DNA of 12,500 bases from Baffinella frigidus (lineage: Eukaryota > Cryptophyceae > Cryptomonadales > Baffinellaceae), in the NCBI GenBank assembly GCA_026770585.1, contig MU646813.1, positions 312,410 to 324,909 on the forward strand, given 5' to 3'. The notes under the pieces were generated by a model. That model did no database searches, was not told the DNA's origin, and saw only the letters and a program-made list of their open reading frames with translations. A program made the position numbers and the translations under genes. This document shows, piece after piece, positions 1 to 8,000 of the stretch (within the stretch, counting starts at the first letter, position 1; each line of letters opens with the position of its first letter).

Positions 1-49
1 GGGGGGGGGTACAGGGGTTATGAGGGAATAACCTTGTTCGGTTATTCTA

Positions 50-186
50 ATCTCCATACAAGTATTAATTAATTGCTTTTGGGCAACGAAAATTACTACA
101 CAATTTGCTCATAAAAGTAATAGTAAAGCATTTGTGTAGTAAATTTCGTTGCGCCAAAAGCAATTAATTAAAACTTTTGTGGAGAT
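50..186. mobile_element. MITE-like inverted-repeat element A1
   Basis: A 137-bp element with terminal inverted repeats starting ATCTCCA and ending TGGAGAT, arms of about 50 bp. The inner arm core GGCAACGAAAATTACTACAC is mirrored by GTGTAGTAAATTTCGTTGCG. The centre is AT-rich and non-coding. It shares its core with elements at 2914, 3259 and 6338. No transposase is present, so it would be non-autonomous. Target-site duplication is not clear. Confidence 0.75.
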
Positions 187-347
187 GAATTCGGTGTGTG
201 TCCTAGGACGGCCACGCACCGCCTTAGGTTCCTACTGTAGGCATAGGACTACCCTCGGGGCGGTGCGGTTCCTTGATTTCGAGTAATCCCGGTACTGTTC
301 TGCGTCGATAAATAACTAAAAGTCCGACAACCCAACCCTAAAACCAA

Positions 348-785
348 GGATATCTCCTTGAATCTCCCCGTCAGCAATTCCCAGGTCCCTAGGGCCTCCT
401 ACCGTAGGGTCGTACGAATAAATCAAAAAAAGAACTGCATTCCCGTATTCTTGCAAGGATCCGATCAAAGCTGCTACGGGCAGCAGCCCGACTACCGGCT
501 GGGCACCTGCAACCCGCTGCAGCTTATATCCGGATCGGGTACTGTAGTAATTTTCAGCTAAACCGAAGAAATCTCTTCGGTATCTCCCGTCAGCAATTCG
601 AGGTCCCTAGGGTTTCCTACTGTAGGGTCATAGGAAAGATTGATTTCCCCAAAAAATACCCGAATCCTTGCGAGTACCCGGTAAAAGCTGCTACGGGTTG
701 CTGGTGGTGGGCACCAGCCACCCGAAGTTTACCACATCGATCTGCCTACCTGTAGTACATTTCAGACGGTAGACCACCCTGGAGG
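348..785. repeat. Diverged tandem duplication, period about 219 bp
   Basis: CGTCAGCAATTC followed by AGGTCCCTAGGG, CCTACYGTAGGGTC, later AAAGCTGCTACGGG and a GGGCACC-type stretch, occurs at 369 and again at 588. No coding signal is seen. Each unit carries the CCTACNGTAGG palindrome found elsewhere in the window. Confidence 0.6.
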
Positions 786-832
786 CAGGGTGGGGGTATT
801 TTGAGCATTCTTAAGTCAACTCCCCTTGGAAT

Positions 833-850
833 GGACTGAGATCTCAGTCC
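833..850. repeat. Perfect 18-bp palindrome
   Basis: GGACTGAGATCTCAGTCC, self-complementary throughout. Possibly the relic of a short fold-back; no function can be assigned. Confidence 0.6.
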
Positions 851-1327
851 CCCGAGATGAATGGATCTGGTACAAAACGGTCTTATAAGTATTTTAGTGG
901 TACAAATCCTGTCAACTTTTGCGATGAGGGTTATTCGGGATTGGCCGCAAGTCCCCTCCAGGGTGGGGCTGAGCCTTGAATGCCTGGTAAAAAATCCTTT
1001 TCTTCCGCATCCCGATCTGATTCACTGCGGGTGGCTGGTGGCAGCTTCTGGGCCCCCCGGGGCACCTTCTACTGTTCACTCACATAGCGGGGTTGATGAA
1101 GGGAAGCGTTCTGTCAGAGAGGCACGATTGCTGAGGGGAAGTGGGCCGAAGACACTTCACTGGTCACGCAGGAATGATGTGTGAACAAGTGGTGCGCATA
1201 AATGCAGCGGGGTTGCTCAGTGGTACAGTGCCACGAGGTGGAGAAGTGAATCGGCAGGGCTAGCTGGGGACTCGCGCGCTCCACCCTGGTAATGCGGGCC
1301 GTTGGGAGGGCTGGGGGCGGACGGCAC

Positions 1328-1580
1328 CTGCAACAGCCGTCTTGCCATGACACACCACTTCAACGCGCATATCCTGTGCCTTCAGCCAGAACTGCAACGC
1401 GGCGACGCGCGACGCCGCGCTGTGCGCCTGCTCCTCGCTTTGCTCGCCAGGCACACTCGCCGCTTCCGTTTCGTCCAGTCCTCCCGCTGCTGCACTTGGA
1501 TGAGCGCGGGGGAGGGGGGATTCGCGGTGCTCGGTGGCCATGCGGGCGGGTGGATCGGCTGGTCTGGCGTGTGCGATGAG
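1328..1580 (-). CDS. Possible minus-strand exon, unknown protein
   Basis: On the minus strand an open frame contains MATEHRESPLPRAHPSAAAG, GLDETEAASVPGEQSEEQAH and SAASRVAALQFWLKAQDMRV, then EVVCHGKTAVAG, followed by a good donor TTGCAG|GTGCCG at 1328/1327. The balanced acidic/Ala composition and amphipathic AALQFWLKAQ segment look more like a real protein than the Arg/Cys-rich overlapping + frames. I recognise no family and the upstream exon boundary is not visible (1580 is approximate). If real, it belongs to a neighbour transcribed away from the STPGR gene. Confidence 0.35.
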
Positions 1581-1621
1581 GAGAACGGCAAGGCGGGTGC
1601 CCCGATTACCACCCTTTGAGT

Positions 1622-1710
1622 CAACTTAGGGGCAAATCGTCAGTCAATCTCCCAACAGCACAAATGCCCTGAGTGTTGACTTAAGAAACCATCGATTTGC
1701 CCATAAGTTG
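1622..1710. repeat. Short inverted-repeat element
   Basis: CAACTTAGGGGCAAATCG at 1622-1639 is mirrored by CGATTTGCCCATAAGTTG at 1693-1710 (17 of 18 pairs). Between them lie AGTCAATC and TGTTGACTTAAG, a motif repeated at several other places (3754, 3999). Confidence 0.55.
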
Positions 1711-1794
1711 GGTGAGAATTGAATCTTGCCTGTGAAAAAACAGCAACGGAAAGAACCGACCGTTCCCGGGACAAGGCAACCGCCCTGATAGGAC

Positions 1795-1858
1795 AGCGGC
1801 GGACTCCACCAGGATGGATTCGCGGGGGCGCGCGGTGGCGTCGATAACCAGCAAGTTC
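1795..1858 (-). CDS. Possible minus-strand exon fragment
   Basis: After a minus-strand acceptor (CTCGTGCAGCACAG) the frame reads SNLLVIDATARPRESILVES then AAVLS. The hydrophobic periodicity and G/C-ending codons look coding, and it lies upstream, in minus-strand order, of the candidate exon at 1328-1580. No clear donor follows, so the left limit is approximate. The opposite strand is also open here (MDSRGRAVASITSKF...), so strand choice is uncertain. Confidence 0.22.
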
Positions 1859-1892
1859 GAGACTGTGCTGCACGAGGGCGGGCACGAACGGG

Positions 1893-2033
1893 ATGCCTTC
1901 TGGTACTGCCCCTGGTCACGATCTGACCTCAGCCTTTCTGCAGTGGGCGGGTATCCGTGCTGCCCTCGCACCGACCAGCGGGAGCATCGGCATGCCACCC
2001 TCAGGGCACAGACTGACGGCGCCGCGCCGGCAG
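1893..2033 (+). CDS. STPGR gene, proposed exon 1 (N-terminal region)
   Basis: Frame from the ATG at 1893 begins MPSGTAPGHDLTSAF and runs through GHRLTAPRRQ to a possible donor CGGCAG|GTCACG. It is open, Pro/Gly/Ala-rich and ends phase 0, matching the next exon. The stretch before the first PGPGTY resembles the spacer before such motifs. A good acceptor (CTTTCTGCAG) precedes 1944 in the same frame, so 1944-2033 could be an internal exon instead, with the true start further upstream. Another open frame from 1814 (starting MDSRGRAVASITSKF) overlaps in a different phase. Both strands read open here, so the call is tentative. Confidence 0.4.
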
Positions 2034-5000
2034 GTCACGCACGCACCGCTTTCAGTATGCAGAAAACGAGATGCCGGGCCCGGGGACCTATGGCCCGCCG
2101 CGCTCCGCTGAGGTGCCTTAAACCTAGAATCTAAACCCTAAACCCTCAACCCCCCAGCACCCATACCATGCCTACTGCCATCGACATGCCCTCCCTCCCA
2201 CACACCTCAGCTAGGCCTTCCCATGGCCCCCCTATCTGCACCCTCCACATCCGTTTCAGGGCGTCTGGGATCACCCTCAACCATGACCCCTGACGCTGGG
2301 CGCCCGGGGCAGTCTGTTGCGCCCTCGTTCTCCAAGAAAGGCTACACAGGCATGGCGTCCAAGTCGAAGCGCTTCGGGATCGGGCTGCGGACGCAGGGGC
2401 CCGCGCCAGGGACGTATGACGCGTTGGGGTGCTTCAAGGCCGTCAAGGACCGACGCGACTTCTCTGTCGGGATAACGTCAGGTCAGCGACGTCCCAGCTC
2501 TGCCTAACTCGCGTTGGTTCGTCACATTGGTGAGCCCACATAGACTGAGACAGAGCTAGCCCACCCCTTCCTAGTCAATAGGCTTGGCTGGTACTAAGCT
2601 GCCCGGTAAACCCCTTCACCCCAAACCCCAAACCCCAAACCCCAAACCCCAAACCCCAAACCCCAAACCCCAAACCCCAAACCCCAAACCCCAAACTTCA
2701 CACCCCAAAACCCAAAACCCAAACCCCAAACCCCACACCCCAAACCCCACACCCCAACCCCCAAAACCCAAACCCCACACCCCAAACCCCACACCCCAAC
2801 ACCCAAAATCCAAACCCCAAACCCCACACCCCAAACCCCAAACCCCAAACCCCCCACTTCAAACCCCACACCCTAAACCGCCTCTTCCCGCAGGAGCGTT
2901 CGCGACGCCGATCTCATTGGAAAACGGTTTTAATTTAAAACCTTAGGGATCAATGAAAATTACTGCACGGATGCTTTAATATTGCTAATAAAGATCATGC
3001 TGTGTAGTAAATTTCATTGCCTAGAAGTTCTAAATTGAAACCGTTTTCATGTGAGATCGTCGCCCAGGGCGGTTTAGTCAAAGACCAGTCCCACGCCAGA
3101 GTCCTGGAAGGGGTCGCCAAAAGTCAATTTCCCCTCAAGGAAGCGGTTTTCAAGAGTCAAAGAACCTTACCAGAAAGGTTTTAACAAATTCAACACACAC
3201 ATCCACTCTGGCGTGGTCGTAGGGACTCTCGGCTAATTACCCAAACCGAAACCCCGAGATTTCATATGGAAACACTTATAATTTATAAACTGGATTCAAT
3301 GAAAGTTACTACACAAAACGATCTTTACTAGTAATATTAGAGCCAACGTGTAGTAATTTTGATTGAAATCCAGTATGTAGATTATAAGTGTTTGCGTATG
3401 AGATTGCGCACCAGAGACCCCATCCTGGCCCCTGACCCCCACCCGGCGCTGCCCGCAAACCCCAAACCCCACACCCAAACCCCCAAAATCCAAACCCCAC
3501 ACCCCAAACCCCACACCCCACACCCCACACCCCACACCCTAAACCGCCTCCTTCCGCAGGCGCGTTCGCGACGCCCATCGTCGCACAGGGGGCAGCCGCG
3601 CACCGGAAAGGCTTCACGATAGCGCCGGGGCCCGGACAGTACGAGATCCCTGGCCTGGCGGCTGCGATCATGAAACAGACGGTCTGGGCCCTTTCCTCCC
3701 ACGCCAGAGGGCTCGAGGGAAACCGACGCCTTATCCACGTAGGATCTGACGTGGTTGACTTAAGGTGAAATAGCCTGGGTAGCAGTGCAGTACGACACCC
3801 CCCTCGGCTGCAATCATGAAACAGACGGTCTGGGCCCTTCCATCTTCACGATAGCGCCGGGGCCCGGACAGTACACTCTGAGCCAGAACATTCCACCTAA
3901 GTCAAATCCCCCTGAAAGCCAGTGCCGTAAGTCAAAAGCCTGCTCCCAGAGCAGGTCCATCTAAACGAAATGGCAACTTACTGCCGAGGATCAGCTTTGT
4001 TGACTTAAGGTAAAATATCCTGGGTAGCAGTGCAGTACGAGATCCCTGGCCTGGCGAGAGCGATCATGAAACAGACGGTCTGGGACCTCCAACCCTCACG
4101 GAAAGACCAAATCCTCGATTCTCAGACCTCGGATTTACCTTGCCAGCCGGGCGAATTCGCCTGGCTGTGTTAACTTAAGTCCCAGTCTTGGTACATAATC
4201 AACTTTTGGGAACAGGTCGAAATCAGTCGATTTGGTCCTTCCGTGAGGGTTGGTGGGCCCTTCCCTCTGCAGAGTGGGCTTCCTAGCTCTGTCCCAGTTC
4301 AATTTGGGCCTGTAGGTATTTCGCCCCCCCCCCGAGATTTCACAGGTGAATTTTGACACCCCCCCATGAAGTTTACCTGTGAAATTTCGGGGGGGGGGCG
4401 AAATATCTACGAGCCCAAATTGAACTGGGACAGAGCTGGGCTTCGCATGTTATCGGCTGATATTTCGACCGGAGGTTCGGTCGAGATTTTCTTCGAAGCC
4501 CACTGTGTGGCTGGTAGGTCACGATGTTTTTTTGAAGGTGGAGGAGCGCTCTGTGGAGCCACTTAGCAGCGGCCGAGTTCCTTTCCCCCCGGATATCCGG
4601 GGGAAATGCTGTCAGCGTCCAATGCAAATGGATAAGATTCTAGTAAAAATTGTTTAGATGGACTGTATCCATGAAGCCCCCGGTGGCTGCTAAGTGGATC
4701 TAGCTCTGCCTGCGTTGATCGTGTCTCCTCAAAATAGTGGATTCCTGTTGGTTGGGACAACTCCGTCAACTTTTAGTGTGAAAACCGATCAGTCAACCGA
4801 CTTTTGGGTGAAACCGATCAGTCAACCGACTTTTGGGTGAAACCGATCACTCTCCCTCGCTCTTTCATCCCCCAATCTGTAGGCTGTAAGTACCTCGCTG
4901 GCGTCAGCGTGTTGCATTTTTTGGGCTGAGCCCCCCCCCCCCCCTCGCGTTCATCTCTCTCCCTCGCTCTTTCATCCCCCGCCCTATCCAGGGATGGATG

Positions 5001-8000
5001 AATACTTGTTCCCGGATGAGGGTGCTTTGGGCTGAGCCCCCCCACCCCCCTCGCGTCCATCTCTCTGCCGCTCTCTTCCATCCCCCGCCCTCTCCTCTCC
5101 CCCACGCCCCCTGGTATCATATCCTATGCCCGTGGAGCCCTTGGAGCCGTTGGGTTTCTCCACAGGACCCTACAGTACAGGGGTATCTGGGCTTTCCCTT
5201 AAGTGGCCAGTAGGCTGATACGCCCTGCGGTAGGGTCCTGGGACCTGCCTAGGGCGAGTTGGGGTGAATATTCACCCTATGGGCACTTGAGGGATAGGGT
5301 TTAGGGTTCAGACCCGAAACCCTAAACGCCCCATCCTCTCCGTCACGCCCCTGGTTTCCTCACGCCACGATGCCCTGTGTATCAAATCCCTCTGTTTTCA
5401 AAGTCAACTCGCCTTCAATCGCCGACAAATAAGTCACCTTATTCGGTTTCCGGGTTAAAATACTTTGAGAAGTGCAGGGACAATAGAAAGACTCAAAAAA
5501 AACCTGTTTGATACACAGGCCATCGTCGCGTGGCCCCCGCGCCACTCATAGGGGGCTCACAACCTGTAGGCTAGGTGCGTATCATCAAAGGGATGCCGCG
5601 TAGGGGTGGTCACCGCTAGGGCCCTCACGCCTCGCCCCACCTCGCCCTCTGGCCCATCGCATGTTTGACAATGGACAGGCTATCCGTATGACCAGCCTGT
5701 GTCCCTACGGTCATACGAATATTCTGACCAGCCTACGGTCACACGGATATCCTAAACCCCGCACTCTATCCCCGTAGTTTATTCAACCCCGCCCCACCTG
5801 TGCTGCAGATGGGGAAAGGCAAGCGGGCGCCGTTTTTCTCCGGGTCGGAACGGAAGGGCCTTCTCTCAGACCTAAATCCTCATCCCTCGCCCCACACCCG
5901 ACACCCAACCCCCGACGCTGAACACTTCAACCTAACCTTGACCCTCGACTCTGAACCCTACAATCTAACCGTGATTGCCATCGGCAGATGAATAAAGGCA
6001 AGTGGGCGCCGTTTCTCTTCGATGGATACCCAAACCCCTAACCACTAAACCCTAAAATCTACACCCTCCACAACTCGTTATGTATCCCCGGCGTTATGTA
6101 CCCTCTGCAAACCCGGCCTCCTCCCAGATCCTCAACTAAATCCTCAACCCTCACTCCGCACCCGAAACCCAACCCCCGACGCTGAACCCTACACCCTAAC
6201 CGTGATTGCCATCGGCAGATGAATAAAGGCAAGCGGGCGCCGTTTCTATACGGGTCGGAACGGAAGGGCGCGTTTCCCACAGTTGATCCAGACGACGAAA
6301 CATCCGGGGGGCCGGCCCCATGGTAACCCCCAAGCTAATCTCCATAGCAGTATTAATCAATTGCTTGTGGGCAACGAAAATTACTGCACGGTTTGCTCGT
6401 AAAAGTGATAGTAGAGCATCTGTGTAGTAAATTTCGTTGCGCCAAAAGTAATTAATTGATTTTGGAGGTGACTTGCGGAAGTGACTTCGGGCGCCGTTTC
6501 TCTTCGGGTCGGAACGGAAGGGCGCGTTTAGCGTTTAGCGTTTAGGGTTCAGAGTTTAGCGTTGAGCGTTTCCCACAGTTGATCCAGGCGACGAAACATC
6601 CGGGGGGCCGGCCCCATGGTAAACCCTAAATCCTGAGCCATCCTGAGCCCTGAATCCTGAGCCCTAAACCACACAGCGGGCTATGAAGGGATTTTCTGCC
6701 CAGATTTAAGCCATTTTTCGGTACTTTATCCGTAGGAACCCCCCCTATTTCCTAACGGATGGCCTACCGTAGGGCGGTAGGTCTTATCGTTTAAGGGTTA
6801 TTCGAAATCCCTTCGAAGCCTGCTGTGTGGCCTGGAAACCCGGGAACCTGAACCATAAAGACGAGACGTCTGGGGGACTGGCGCTGTTGTTAGGACCCTC
6901 GCCCCTACACACAGGAGCCCGGGAAATGAGCCATTGCAGACTAAGGACGTTAATGTCCGATGCACCGTAACCTGTTCTTGACATAAAATCCATAACCTGT
7001 TCGTACACCGCACTATACCCTAAACCCTGAACCCTGAACCCTAAACCCTGAACCCTGAATCCTGAACCCTGAATCCTGAACAGTGAACCCTCAACCCTCA
7101 ACCCTGAACCCGAACCCCCCCTTATTTCCCGCGTAAACCCTAAACGGGGAATGAAGCCTAGACACCAACCCCCAAAATAAGAAAAAAAATGTGCGTATAC
7201 ACCCGAAACGGGGCATGCAACCTAAACACCAACAACCCCGGCAGGACGTACGACCCCGAAGCAATCAACCGGCAGACAGGGGCGTTCTGCTGGCAGGGGC
7301 GTTCTGCTGGCGTTCAAACCCTGACTCTGCCGTTAAATGTTTGTACACACCCTAAACGGGGCATGCAACCTGCAACCTAAACACCAACAACCCCTAAACC
7401 CCACGCCTAAATGATGACAGGACGTACGACCCCGAGGCCATCAACCGGCAGACAGGGGCGTTCAAGTTGCTAACATCGAAAGCCCCGTCTTCCGCCTTCT
7501 GCTCCAAGACCACCCGCCTCTTGCAAACCGCCGGGGTATGAATCCCACCCGCCACTTGAAAACTTGCTGGGGTACCACACGAGGCTATCCATGCGAACAG
7601 AATAAAAAGACATTTTAATTTGTGGGGAGATGATCACGTTTCCGTACGGATGTCCGTACGGAAACGTGATCAAATGCTGACTTTTGGCGTGTTTCCTGGG
7701 CAATAATCCAATAATTAACTTATGAATCTGTTCGCATGGATACCCTCGTGGGGTATGCCGACCACCCGCCCCTTGAAACCCGCAGAGGTATGGATCCCGC
7801 TGCCTATCTCTGCCTCCGTTTATTTCGGCTCACCGATTCGGTGCGCCCGGGCTCTTATCCGGATAAGCGCCAGATGTGTACCGGGAACCCAGGCTGCCAA
7901 CTTGCGAACAGTCGGTGATGTTGCTCGCGTCGAAAGCCCCGTCATCCGCCTTCTGCTCCAAGACCACCCGCCTCTTGCGGCGGGTGGGGTCCAGAGTGTA

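Larger units (their letters stand above)
187..1327. other. No convincing gene; repeats only
   Basis: Apart from the 219-bp tandem pair this stretch holds a hairpin-forming pair (215-223 with 259-267), an 18-bp palindrome (833-850) and a copy of a dispersed repeat (about 768-825) that recurs inverted at about 10206-10260. An open frame at 861-1184 shows no domain, codon bias or splice context that would support it as coding. Confidence 0.5.
4700..5800. other. Intron-4 interior without exon signal
   Basis: Besides the repeats listed, the stretch at 5660-5760 holds facing copies of a GGCTATCCGTATGACC / GGTCATACG-type sequence and then a few CCTAAA units. I see no STPGR core and no domain in any frame between 4090 and 5808. 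Confidence 0.5.
7546..7990 (+). pseudogene. Three copies of the exon-6 end
   Basis: ACCCGCCACTTGAAAAC (7546), ACCACCCGCCCCTTGAAACC (7761, with donor-like GCAGAG|GTATGG) and a longer one at 7921-7990 reading SKAPSSAFCSKTTRLLR. They follow exon 6 in the same orientation. The first two flank the inverted-repeat element at 7570-7756. Confidence 0.7.

Noticed and set aside
1-9. G run at the left edge, and C/G runs at 4325, 4389, 4930 and 8119
   Set aside because: Not treated as regulatory; homopolymers next to repeats are common assembly or base-calling trouble spots.
861-1184. 107-codon + frame beginning MDLVQNGL
   Set aside because: No domain, no codon bias, crosses repeat sequence; no splice context.
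2584-2946. Long open frames in both directions over the CCCCAAA array (PKPQTPN and GFGVWGL repeats)
   Set aside because: A 7-base repeat without stop codons is open in many frames; the peptide is simply the heptamer translated. Array is intronic.
3296-3738. Overlapping minus-strand frames with GVWGLGCG repeats
   Set aside because: Antisense of the heptamer array and of exon 4; the + strand has the PGPGQY motif and splice sites.
4135-4566. Mirrored frames both reading M-x-FTCEISGGGRN
   Set aside because: Product of the inverted repeat; the shared peptide comes from the two arms, not from a gene family.
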